Positions 40,866 to 54,100 of a DNA stretch of 64,000 nt are shown here, piece by piece. The stretch lies in assembly GCA_905250125.1 (NCBI GenBank), contig CAJNOL010000133.1, forward strand, positions 62,001 through 126,000. The letters run 5' to 3'. This DNA is from Rotaria sordida (taxonomy: Eukaryota > Rotifera > Eurotatoria > Philodinida > Philodinidae). The translations under genes and the position numbers were made by a program. A model generated the notes under the pieces. That model saw only the letters and a program-made list of their open reading frames with translations. It ran no database searches and had not been told where the DNA came from. Position 1 is the stretch's first letter. Every line of letters begins with the position of its first letter.

Positions 40866-42552
40866 AGCCTGTCAATATTCTTCTAAAGAGCATTATCGAT
40901 TGATCGTTTAAATATCGATATAGTTCATTATCTGTCATCAGCTGTAATGACAGCTGTTTAACATATGAACATAAAGAATGGCGTTTAACTTTTCTTAACC
41001 ATTTTAACGTGGCGATTTATTTATTTATCTCTTCAATAGATTCTGGAACGTACGTTGAAATTTTCTGAGGGGCGAGCAACTCAGCACTTAAAATAAAAAT
41101 TTTACGCTTGTGATAAAAGCTTTTTTCTCAGCATCTCACCCGGGGCATTTTTCGTAACAAGGACTAAAGCTCCTTAATCTTCCCATCTTTGTACGTTCTT
41201 GAATCAATTCTAGCACTTTATCATTTATTCGGGACGGCTTGAACTCGATTGAGTGAGTTAAAATTGAACACTGGTGTATAAATACTTGAAAGAGTCGGAA
41301 GAGTGTTTGACTAAAACCTACTCAATCTAAAACATGAAAAGTTTTACTATACTTTAGAGCCATATTTGCTCTACAAAATGTCACATTTACTTTTCTTTTT
41401 ATATTTCGAAAAACAAGCAGACGGTTTGTTTTATTCGAAAAGATGAATTTAGAAAAATTAATTTTGTTGACAGTATGTCATTTTATATTGGAAATAGTTT
41501 TCAGAAGCAGATTGTTTTGAGTTAAAGCAGATTGTATATAATACATGATTTTGTAGATAACTGAATGCCCTACGAAATAACTAGTTAAAATTGCGCAAAA
41601 ATCTTTATTTTCTTTATCCACATGTTATTTTCATATCTTTTCAGCATTTTCTCGCTACTAAGCAACCTGAAATCAGAGAACAGTTCTGAATATATGTTCG
41701 GAAATAACACAGAATTCTCTTGTTAACTACTTTTGATTTTCATCAGTTCTGTTCACGTAGCCAACAAAAATCACATAACGATATTTCTTGTACATCCAGA
41801 GAAAGCACGAAACTGATAATTTTGGTTGTTTATATGCTCCAGTTGATTCAGCATACTTTTTTTTTCTGGCCAACGTTTGGCTATCAGGAACATTCTGTAA
41901 GACTTCGAGACTCCACGTGATTCCACAAGTCTTTTAGTGCTACGGAGTCTTTCAAAATCAAGTGAGGTCAATTGATTCAGTGGAGTCCGGATTCCACTGT
42001 TTCCTCTTTGCTTCACACTGTATCCTCTGAGTCAAAAGTAATATGCCGATCACTTTCCTGCATTAATTCCGAAAAATCGTTAGCCACCACAATCGTCTGA
42101 TCGATGTCTAGTAGATTATAGTTTATGGATTGAACTGGTTGAAACTATGGATTGGAATAATATTACACTAGAGGCAGCATTATTATACGAATAAAAACAT
42201 GCTATAAAAATAAGTTGAAAAAGAACAAATTTTAGATTCTATAATTGATTTCACTGTACAGCTATGTTTGATTCACAGAAAAATGAAGGAAACTATTTTC
42301 TTTAAATAAAGTAGACTATTGTGTGCAGTATTTTGAGTGCTATCTTTCGATTAAAAAAGTGTTTCAATCAGATGTAAGATAAAGAAATTTTGTAAATACT
42401 ACGAGCACAATTCTTTATTGAGCAACAGTTAATAAGTGAAGACGAATGTCAATTTAGTTCGAACTTAATGCAGCATTATTTTTTTCATGAAGACAAACTT
42501 TAATCGAATTTCTTGATTTGAATAAAGATAAACTATGTATTCTCATCTGTTT

Positions 42553-42701
42553 TTATCAAGGGTGAAAAAGCGAGACTTCAGTACTCCGAAGTACGATACT
42601 GTACTTGTACTTCACTTGTACTGCACTGTACTTTAGTCGCACTTCACTTGTGCTTCACTCGTACTCCGGAGTATCGAAGTTTCACTTTTTCTTCCTTGAT
42701 A
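42553..42701. repeat. Hairpin with iterated ACTTCACTTGT core
   Basis: The outer arms TTATCAAGGGTGAAAAAGCG through GTACTCCGAAGTAC (about 42553-42593) pair with GTACTCCGGAGTATCGAAGT through TTCCTTGATA (42661-42701). The centre (42594-42660) is built of short degenerate iterations of GTACTTCACTTGTACT/GCACTTCACTTGTGCT, which can themselves partly pair. No gene overlaps it. Confidence 0.75.
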
Positions 42702-43189
42702 CAAACTTGTGTATCACTAGCCATGAAGTAACCCTGAACAAATCACTAATGGCTATTTATCTTGGATCACCCATCCGATAGCATGCTGACCATATTGTGA
42801 TGTATGTATGCCCTTTTGGCTAGTATGTGGTTAGTTAATGTGTATGGAAAGATCAAGCAATTAAACGCATAAAAAAACATCCAGAAAATCTCACATGTTT
42901 GTATCAGCCGAAATGTTGTAAATTTGAGTTCAAGCATCTAGCGTCATCTCGATTACACTAATGCTTAATGGTTATTTGTTTCTCAAGAGTTGATGACTCA
43001 GACTATCAGTAGAAGACAATAATAGTCCAATCATAAATTGTTTAATCGACGCGTCACAATCATAACGTAGTGTGTAAACAGATACAGATGTGAATAAAAA
43101 TACTTTTTCAAAATCAAATCTATATTATTTAACTGTTTTATATTGAAGATAGCAAATATTTTTGTTCATATACACTATAGCAACTTATA

Positions 43190-44163
<974 letters not shown>

Positions 44164-45702
44164 ATTAATATCCTTCGACATCAAGATTAATTAATTTTTC
44201 TTCATTCACTTTAAACGTTATCATTTTTCTTTTTCTTTCTTATGTAGTCGGAGTCTGTTTTTGTTACTCAGCTTTGATTGTCATATGTTCGCGCATTTTT
44301 AAAAAAATATTATAATCATCAGTTCGTTCATTTCATTCGTTCTCTTCTAAATCAGAAACAAAAAAAGAACAAAACAAAAATGTCCATGCGATGTACAAAT
44401 TGAATTCTTGTCATACGCGTGCTGCTATTTATTTTTTTATCCTTATATATGACTGTAACTCTAGTACGGCATGGCTGATTTTTATTTCCCTAATAGCTTT
44501 TTCTTTTTCAAAACTTGTCGCACGTTCTTGTTTTTTTCGTTCTCTTGATTGCATAGAAAAGATTCAAATAAAAAAGCACAAACATCAAAAATAGAAGATT
44601 GAATACATGTTAAAATTCGAATATGACCTTGATGAGAAGATGAAATCGGATGTGAATAAATATCTGTTTTAATAACCAATGAAATATACATATTGATCTT
44701 GACAAGAGAAATCATTTCATAAATGATCACATCAATGTGATGAAAGATTTGAAATGTAAATCTGCTCTGTAAATTTGAAGATCACAATATGATATAAATA
44801 AACATTTTCATTGAATTCACCTGATTTCATAGCCGATTACGTTTGTACACTTATAATCGTTTCGATTGAGAAAGAGTATTAAGATTATTTGTTGCCTAAG
44901 AATATCTTGTAGTTTCTATTAGATACTTCAGCTGTAGAAATCGAAAACAATGTTCGAATTTATAATAATATCTAGACAAGTGAATAAATTAACTTATCAA
45001 TAATATGAGAGTGATGAAAGTGATCTGATGTTTTCCATCAGTTTAATAAACAATTTAGACAAAATCAACTATTAGATAAATTCACTTAATACAGTTTTTC
45101 AAGTATCATATAAAAAGAAAAATATCTTGTTACAGATAAAAATAGAATGGAATTAACGCAATTGGTTTGATTAAAAGATAACTATGCAATACGAGATGTG
45201 ATCAAAACTCACAAAAGCAAAGAACTTCTTGATCATATAGTCGATTATTCATTTTTACCACTCTCATATTGAATTATTCTGAAAACAAAACGTATTCTGA
45301 AGAAAAATCTTTACATTCTATTTTTCTATACTTACTTTCTTCGTTTGAAAATCTTTATTTGCATGACGATTTTGATTAGAAAAACATCATTTACTTTATA
45401 ATCATAGAAATGAAATGTTAATAGTTTGAATAATATCGACAAAATCTTGTCATGGAAATGACAGACAAAATGAACTTTAAGTTTCGTTCTACAATTAGAA
45501 AATATTTTGATTAGATGTCGCTGTTAATAGTTAAATATTATAAAACATAAAATTCTAAAGAGTTTATTTGATTTCGACAAAAAATTATTTGGTTGTATAT
45601 TTCTCAATTAAAAATTTTGGCAAATGGCACAACTAAATATTGTTGAAGTATGTGTATATTTACCTAATACTCTAAGGAAACAAACTTGAATACATATTAC
45701 TA
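44164..45702. other. Spacer between Rab11 and DRC8
   Basis: This holds the Rab11 3' UTR followed by A/T-rich spacer. Nothing beyond short unsupported frames was seen. The two genes are transcribed in the same direction but are 1.5 kb apart. Confidence 0.5.
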
Positions 45703-46443
45703 ATGGCAACGTCAACGGATGCAACAGGCGCTGTACCTGATCAAGAAAATCGAGTAACTTTACGAGATCCAATTCGAGAAAGTGAAGGTTTGTTCTTTTA
45801 ACTGTTCTAATATAAAATTTCAAAAGAATTGTAATTATTTAGAACGAGCTAATCAAGCTCGTATTAAACGTTTGACTGATGCATTCAATGTATTTGATCA
45901 AGAATCAAATAATACAATTCCATCAACGGAATTAGGTACTGTCATACGATCACTTGGTCTTGTACCAACAGAAGGTGAACTTCAAGATATTTTAAGTGAA
46001 GTAATATAATTAGAAAAAATAATGAGATTACAAAAAAAATATTTCTATATACTTTATTTTAGATGTCTGATGATTCAAATCCCGACTCAATACATTTAGA
46101 AAGATTTTTAAATGTCATGAATATGATATTAAAAGATCGTCGTTATCAAGGTGAACCAGAAAGTAAAATTTTGCGAGCATTTCAAGTTCTTGATACACAA
46201 AATAATGGTTATTTAACTGAAGAAGAATTTCGAAATTATTTATGTAAAGAAGGTATTTAAATCAAAAGAGAAAAAAAAAGAATATTTCTTTTGTAGTAAA
46301 ATTATTTTCATATTATTTTAGGTGAACCATTTAATGAAGAAGAATTTCAAGATTTTATGACAATAGCTCTTGATGATGAAACAAATCATAAATGTACTTA
46401 TAAAGATTTCGTACAACATCTTGTTGTCGAAGAAAATGATTAA
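45703..46443 (+). CDS. EFCAB2: Dynein regulatory complex subunit 8 (EF-hand protein)
   Basis: Four exons (45703-45787, 45843-46000, 46063-46252, 46322-46443) encode 184 residues. The calmodulin-like fold starts with RIKRLTDAFNVFDQESNNTI and GTVIRSLGLVPTEGELQDIL, then a second pair around ILRAFQVLDTQNNGYLTEEE. The loops are degenerate at several calcium-ligand positions, as is usual in this family. DRC8/EFCAB2 is part of the nexin-dynein regulatory complex of motile cilia. The fit to DRC8 rests on overall length, on QGEPESKILRAFQ and on the pattern of EF-hands. A generic calmodulin-like protein is the alternative. AATAAA follows the stop by 40 nt. Confidence 0.8.
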
Positions 46444-46482
46444 AATAAAAACTTAATCTCTCTTTTTTTTTTCTAAATTTTA

Positions 46483-46488
46483 AATAAA
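46483..46488 (+). promoter_or_regulatory. Poly(A) signal AATAAA of the DRC8 gene
   Basis: A canonical AATAAA lies 40 nt past the stop codon and is followed by an A-rich stretch. Only 71 nt separate the stop codons of the two convergent genes here, so the 3' ends of both transcripts probably overlap. Confidence 0.5.
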
Positions 46489-46514
46489 ATATATACAAAA
46501 AAAAAAAGAAATGT

Positions 46515-47078
46515 TTAAGTAGAATTTATATTCAGATGATGAAGCCAATCAGTACATTTATCTTGATAAGTATTTGTGGATAATCGAGTAAAAGGATCAA
46601 CAATTAGTAATGGATGTCCATCAATGGTTAATAATTTATTATTTGATTTAATAAATTGCTGATCTGATGGTGGATAATAATCACTTTCAGATAAATCAAA
46701 AAAACTTCCATGCATTGAATAACGTGATGATAAACAACTTGGTGTTTGTGTACCATTGTTTGGATCAAGTAAATTTATATTACAATGAATTGATGTTGAT
46801 GGAGATTTTATAGGAAATTTTTTTTCACGTAAGTTTAAATAATTTAAAAGATAATTATTTGGATATGAATGTGATTGTTTTAAAAAATTATGTAAATGAT
46901 TTGAAAATGCATAATGTATAGCACCACATAAATCTTTATAAGTTTCATTACAGTTTGGTAAACTCCATGAACGTGAAATATTTGATATTGATTGTTTAGG
47001 AGTTTTTATTGATTGTTGATTGTTATTCAATGCGTAAGTATCAATAACAAATAAAGGTATTGGTTGAGATGAACACAT
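46515..47078 (-). CDS. Uncharacterised 187-residue protein
   Basis: A single open frame starts MCSSQPIPLFVIDTYALNNN and ends 71 nt from the convergent DRC8 stop. The product is polar, rich in S and N, with no signal peptide, membrane span or known domain. A short stretch near the C-terminus (LLTIDGHPLLIVDPFTRLST) looks folded. The length and mixed amino-acid composition in this A/T-rich DNA argue that it is coding, and the 5' flank to 47100 has a plausible leader. It may be the last exon of a longer gene, but no upstream exon was found. No function can be assigned. Confidence 0.55.
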   Translation of the reverse strand: MCSSQPIPLFVIDTYALNNNQQSIKTPKQSISNISRSWSLPNCNETYKDLCGAIHYAFSNHLHNFLKQSHSYPNNYLLNYLNLREKKFPIKSPSTSIHCNINLLDPNNGTQTPSCLSSRYSMHGSFFDLSESDYYPPSDQQFIKSNNKLLTIDGHPLLIVDPFTRLSTNTYQDKCTDWLHHLNINST

Positions 47079-48195
47079 ATTATTTGCTGTAATCTATTAA
47101 TACACTAAGCAAAAGAAAAAAAAAACAAAAAATTTACTTCTTGAATATAAAACAACAAGATTCGTCAACTGTCGATTGAGATTTTTTTTTTCGTGTTTCA
47201 ATATATGTTTACAATCATAACGATGTATTTCCGTTTCTTTTCCTCGTATTATGAAAGACATTTATATTTTTATATGGCAATAAATGAGCATCGTTCATTG
47301 AATTCTGTCGTAAAAATAGAAATTCAATAACTATTCTGTCACTAGCGGCTGACAGTTTTTTAGCCCTTTGATTAATGCGCTTAAGAATACAAGTTATTCT
47401 TTTTCTTTAACAAAAGGAAATTAAATTTTTATTCTATGTTACTCAGATGGGAAGAAAAAATATTTGATATATGTTTATAGATGTAAAAAAAAGAGGAGAC
47501 ACAGACGTCATCATTTTAACATTTCTGTCAATATTAACTAGAACACAAATACAAAATGACAAGTTCCTTTTTTGTTTTGTATTTCTTCTTTTACTATTTA
47601 ATACTTACTTAGATTGTTCTAAGAATGTAATATAACATGCCATGCCATATTCTGTCAGTTATTTTATTATTAAAAATTCATTATAAGTACACGATTTTAT
47701 ATATTGCTTTTTTGCCTCTTAAACCATCATTATTTAGCATGATTTTTTTTCTATTTCTCTCAAATGTTTGTTGATTTGTTCTTTTATTTTTCTCAGAGAT
47801 ATGACTGCGTATGGTGCTTTTTTCCTTCTTGTCAAAACAAGTTAGAAAAAAGAAAACGAAGAAAAGAACAAGATAAAATCTTCTCGTCAATATATATTCC
47901 ATTATCATAGACAAATCTATTATTCAATGGAATATATAATAAGAAAAAAATTCTGTTCTTCGTCATATAAAAGAAAAAAAAAAAATCTTGTTTGTCGTTC
48001 AACATGATTTTCTAGTCATCCGACTGTTGGGATGAACTCGTTCTTCATAATCTATGCGTGATCTAAATATATTATTTCTTGTTTCTTCTTCTTTTTTTTT
48101 TTCTTCGCTTGTTAAACATCATGTTTATTGTAAAAAGTAATAAACAAAAAAACAAGAAAATGAAAAAGAATAATAACAATGCATTAATAATCATA
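47079..48195. other. Spacer downstream of TTC27
   Basis: A/T-rich sequence with poly-A/T runs separates the orphan frame from the TTC27 stop. The 77-codon frame on the - strand at 47681-47914 is lysine/phenylalanine-rich noise. A 15-bp inverted repeat (AATATATTCCATT at about 47889 and AATGGAATATAT at about 47926) is the only structure seen. Confidence 0.5.
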
Positions 48196-51100
48196 TCAAT
48201 TTTTAAGTAACATATTAGTTAATTGTGAAATTGATTTTTCTAGTTGTTGAATATCATCTGTTATTTTTTCATCAGTTATCATTAATGATGAATCATATTT
48301 TTGTTTTAAACGAGTCATAACAGAATTTAAAGCAAGACGAATTGAATGACATAATTGTTTGAAATTTTCATTCTCAGAATGTTCATTAAGTTTTTCAATT
48401 GTATCTAATATATTTAAACGAATTTTATTGTTTAGAATTAGAAGTATACATACTAGTAGCAAGTTTATTTGATAATTTGAGAACATTTTTTATTGTATTA
48501 ATTTCACTTTCCCAACTAGGTGTTTGACTAGTAGCACAACGATGAGCTCGTTGTAATTGTTGTAAAATCTATAGAAATACAAAAAGTTTTAACTTTTTTT
48601 TTTCTTTTTTTTGTGTAAATCATAGATTTTGAATGTTTATGTCAAAAAAATGAATGCTTAATATACTTCATTTATCTAAATATAGATAAATGAAGTAGTT
48701 AACATTATTGTTTTTTTTTTCTTGAATAATTCATTTCTAGTCAATACATACTTTCATATGCCAATCAATCGATGTATTATCTTTTTTTAATTGACATAAA
48801 TCACTATATAATTCCCAAATATCAGCATCATTTGTTACCTAAATTTTTTTCAAAATAATTTAAAATAAATTTTTCTAATTAAAAATTTTACTTGTGAAGT
48901 TAATCTTCCAAATAATTCAAGAGATTTTTGATAGATTTTTGTCCATATTTCATTTTGATTATTTTCTGATAATAAATGTACTAAGCGTTGTAATACCTTA
49001 AATTTTCTTTTTTTCTGTTACAAAAAACAATGATAATATTTCAAATAACAAACATACCTCTTTATCCATATATTTTGTTTTAAGATCAATTAAACGATGA
49101 TAAGCTTGAATAACATCTTCAATTTCTCCACAATCAGCGCTAGTCTTTAAATGAAATAATTCAATATTTATTTCTATTTTATAGGCATGTACCAATTTCT
49201 GGAAAGATGTACTTTTTCTGTATAGACAACATAAATTCCTATATTAGCCTTATTTCAAAGCTATAATCCGAATTTATGGGATAGAAAATAAAGGTATCAG
49301 AATTGACCGAAACTTGACTAAGATTTACATTTTTAAAGTCAATTCCAATCATTTCAAAGACTCATGTTGCGTATTCAATAAAACAATATTTTCTATGCAA
49401 CCAATTTAGGAAGGTTGGAGTCCACATTTTTGTGGATCCGAACTCGCACTCAAACCCAACCCGGACCTGTACAGGCCTAGATCTGGAAGAACCCGCAGCT
49501 TCCTACTCAAAAGTGGTAGGTATTGACTTTAAAAATGTAAATTTTAGACAAGCTTCAGCCAATTTCGAAATCTTAGTTTTGTATTCCATAAATTCTGATC
49601 ACAGAAGATTATCTTTGACATGATGTTTCAGGAATTGATGCATATCTACTATTTTATTTTCCTAATTTAATGAAACATACCCAAAGAAAATTTTCCCATA
49701 CTTTCCAATTATCATAATTACATTTAATTGCTTCAAGAAAAACCTTATGGGCTTTGTCCCTATAAAACATCAATAATAAACTTCAATTAATATATGAATA
49801 AATATTTCCTTTTTTTTTTACTTTTGTTTTAATTTGGTATGACATGCAGCTAAATTATTCCATGCTTCAAAATTCTATTCCAACGAACAAAAAAAAAAAA
49901 AACAATAAAATCACAAGTAAGAAAAATCTTCAACATACATCTGGTTCAATATTAGTACACCGATGATAAGCTCGTACACCTAATTCCCATTTTTCTGTAC
50001 GAAATGCCGCACTACCAAGCCAAAACCATATGTCATGCTAATGAAAAATAAAATTAATAAGCAACAGTTTTTTGGTAATTATTTTCCATACTTGTAATGA
50101 ATTAATTTCAACAGCTTTTAATAAATGGTCACAAGCTTTTTCATACTAAATTCATTCAAAAAAAAAAACAATAAATTTTATTTAAGAAAAACAACAATTT
50201 TTTTTCTTACATTTCCTCGATTAAAATAATATTTTCCCATTAAACGTTGTGCACGTCCATTACGTTCTTTACTTAATATCCATGCACGTTCAAAATGTTC
50301 GAATTCATCTGTTACTTCACCTAATGAACATAATAAATCAGGTGTTTCTTTTATTTTTAATTGTTCACGTATTATATGTTCAGCCTAAATAAATTTAATA
50401 AAAAAAAAAAATTTATCTTTCATTAACGAGCGAAATCTCCCAACTAATAAATCTCTTTTAAATCGAGGTTACATGCATTAATGTAGATCCAAATCAGCGA
50501 TGAATATCGTGAAAAAACTTCATGCTCTTAACTTATTGTTGCGTAGATACGACATTTTTACAGTATTTTTTAAAATGGATGCCATAGTAACAGAAAAACT
50601 CATTTTCGAATTTTGACTTAAAGCTTTGCATAGAGAAAAGACCTTAACGAGAATAGTTTATTATGAAAATTTCAAGTCTTTTGATTTGCTACTATCCTGA
50701 AATAAGAACATCGAATCTGCCGATGTATATAAGCGATATAAAAGACACGTGTTTACCATAGCTGTATCTCAGAATAGGAACAATAAAAAGATATGAAAAT
50801 TTTCTCTTTAAAACCTGTCTCTATTCAAAGTTTCAAGTCGAAATTCGACAATCAGTTTTTCTGTTATCACGGTATTCATTTGAAAAAATGCCGTAAAAGT
50901 GCAATATCCTCGCAGCAATAAGATAAAAGCACGAACTCTTTTCAGGATATTTATAGTTCATTTTGATCTACATAATGCGCGTTGTCTTGGTCCGTAAGCG
51001 ATTTATCAGTTGAAGAAACTTCTCGCGTAACATAAAAGAAAAACAATTTACTAATGAAAGTTTTTTTAATAATTGATAACATGTTATAACATCCGACCAT

Positions 51101-54100
51101 TTTTTTAAATATAAATATAAATCAAGTGCATTATTAATAAGACCAAGTTTAACATAAACATGAGCAATATAACTCTAAAAATATAATTTACAGAATTAAG
51201 AAAAAAAAAAAAAGAATTAATTCTATTAATTTTACTTTTAATTTCCATGTTGGATAAATAGGTGTTGAATGAAAATATTCTAAACGAAATGAACTTGAAG
51301 GATTTTTATAATCATATTGATCAATTAATTCCTGAAGAAATATTTAAAATTTTTTTTTTCCATAAATAACTTTTAAATTTCATTTACTTGTAATTGTAAT
51401 AATGTTCGTTCAATTTTACGTTTATTATCCGTTTCATGTTGACAACGTAATGTGAGAGAACATGTTTGAATACACCAATTAATCGGTCGCGCTAAGATAT
51501 ACTATTAAGGAAAAAAAAGATTTATTTTAATCAATATGAACAAATATTTAATAATAATAATATAAGCTGGAATAGGAATAAATATAAATATGCACAACAA
51601 TGAGTTTTTATCACGTTCTTTTTCCTATAAGAATATCAGTTATTTTCATTAATTTTATATAAGTGCATTAGGATATGATTATCATGAGATGAAGTTATGC
51701 ACAGTTAGATTAAAGAGCAGAAAATGAGTTTAGAAAAAATATGTTTTTTAATGAAAACCAGATCTGTTCGCATACTTGTAAATTCTTTCATGATCAAAAA
51801 ACAGCTCTTTCTACATAAACTTTTTACAATAAATTGATTATATCGAATATCAGGAAAACAAAAGTTGGTCATCGAAAGTCTTTTGATGAGTAACAATTAA
51901 TAGAAAAAAAATGCGCACTTTGCTATTTTAGTAACAAATCATCAATATTCTTCATTTCAGATAGTAAAAACAGTCCATTTATAATCATCTAGATTCTAAT
52001 GTTCAATGACGATATCCAAAAAAACAAGACAGTATGACCAAACTTATGTATATTTTAAGCAAACATCAATAATTCATCAATTGGGAGGGAATGTCCCTCT
52101 TTCTTTCCCTTTCCAGTTCGGTGATGATTCATCAAATTAATAAGAGATGATAAGTTTTTACTCATCTTCATGATTAGTCATGTGAAGTATTCATTCTCAA
52201 ATAGTCATTAGTTTAGCAGAACCCATGTAATAATCCTTGCTTAAACTAAATGACGTTTCAATGATCACTGTTAAAACATGCATATCGAATAGGGAAAGCG
52301 AACATTAAGCAGCATGCAATTTTATAATTGCATATCGTAATGCACTTGTACTTAATTATCAAAGTTTACAAGTAGAAATTCAATGCGGCAAAGTCTTAAG
52401 TACAAAATTTGTTAAGAAGTAAAAATCTAATAGCTTAATTTTTTTCATTATACACATAACGTATCTGTGCATTATCGCTTCATTGATTCGGTTAGATTGC
52501 AAAAAAAAAGAAATCAAAAGTCGATCCTATCTTTGTTAAACATCTTTGACAAGTCACAGAAATCATTAGAAAGTCGTGTTGAAATTAAAACACAGTTTAA
52601 TAGGATCTTTTCAAAACTCATTATAAAACACTGAATACATACATTGAGAAAAGCTAATTGTTCCTCTGTTGTAATTTCATGACGTGGATTATTAATTTGA
52701 CGATCGTATCTAGAAGTAAAACAAAAAAATAACCGGTATAAAGTTTAGTTATACATAAAAACAAAATAACGAATAACTAACATAATTAATAATAAAGTTA
52801 ATTGTTCAATAATATTTAATTGAACAGTCAAATCTTGATAATCAGTTTCATTTTGAAATTGAATTTGATTAAGAACAACATCATCATTTAATGCAAGATT
52901 CTTACCAAAAAAAAGTAAAAAATAAAAAAATTAATTTTTGTTTTTATTCAATCGATGTTTACTTTAGGTAATGTCAAATTTTCTTCATTTGTTATATTAT
53001 TATTAATTGAAGTTTCTTGTAATTCTTTTCTTTTAATGTCAAGAAGTAATTGTGATGTATTATTTATTTGATATCGTGTTCGTTTACCAAGTTGACCTTT
53101 AATTTAATAAATAATTCTTTCAACAAAGAAAAAAATCAAATCTCTTTTTACCTGTTAAATTAATTTCTAAACCTGATATTTCAAGTGCTCGATTTTTAGA
53201 TGTTTCGGCTTGTTTCCAATTGTAATAGTATTCAGATATATAAGTTATTTCAATAAAGAATAAAATCTGTTGTATTCTAAAATAAATATATATGTTTGTT
53301 TTTTCTTTATATTTCATTATTTAATTCTTTTACTTATTCATTTCAGATTGATAAGTTAAAACTAAAATAAAGAAAAAGAAAACAATAACAAGTATACATT
53401 ATTGATTTTATTTATTTTTAAATTATTACGTTTATCAATACAGATTTGTATATGATTACATAATGTCATTGTACGTTCTTCTAACATTTTTTGATGTGTA
53501 AATAAAGTTCTCATTGTCCACCAGTACCAAGTCTAAAAATTATATATAAAGAGTTTTTTTTTACAAGAAAACGTTTCCAATGAATCGACACTGTTTTCAA
53601 TGATATTTTGTCTATGTTTTAGGGACCTTATTCTAAGAAAAATCCTAAGAAGGTTTGGGCTGATAGGACTTTCTTCGTAGGTTATGACAATTTTACTTAT
53701 TTTTCTATTTAGCACAAGGTATATACAGAAAAATCGAATAACAGAATTTCAATTCGAAATTTCACTTATATGTAGTTCTCGTGGTTCTTGAAAGTTTCTA
53801 AATATTTCAGTAGAAAAAAAGCGTTTTTTTTTTGAGATGTCGGTTCTTAAAAATTTACTTTATAAATTGCAAAGTCGAGAAAATTTGACTTTTTTTAAAC
53901 AATTCAACATCACGACAAGAAAAGATTTTTTTGCCATCGTAGTATTTAGAGTATTTCGATGACTACAATAATTACATATGAGCAAAATTTTGGATCGAAA
54001 TTCTGTTGTTCGATTTTTCTGTATATATCTTGTACTAAGCGAGAAGAAAAATCAGTAAAATGGTGATAACCTTCGAGGAAAGTTCTATCAGCCGAAACCA

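Larger units (their letters stand above)
38613..43189. other. Gene-free spacer between the PRKDC relic and Rab11
   Basis: No coding homology was found, including no further PRKDC exons. The sequence holds the inverted repeats at 40080-40865 and 42553-42701 and several short palindromes (for example GTGGAGTCCGGATTCCAC near 41980). The rest is A/T-rich. The last few hundred bases presumably contain the Rab11 promoter. Confidence 0.5.
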
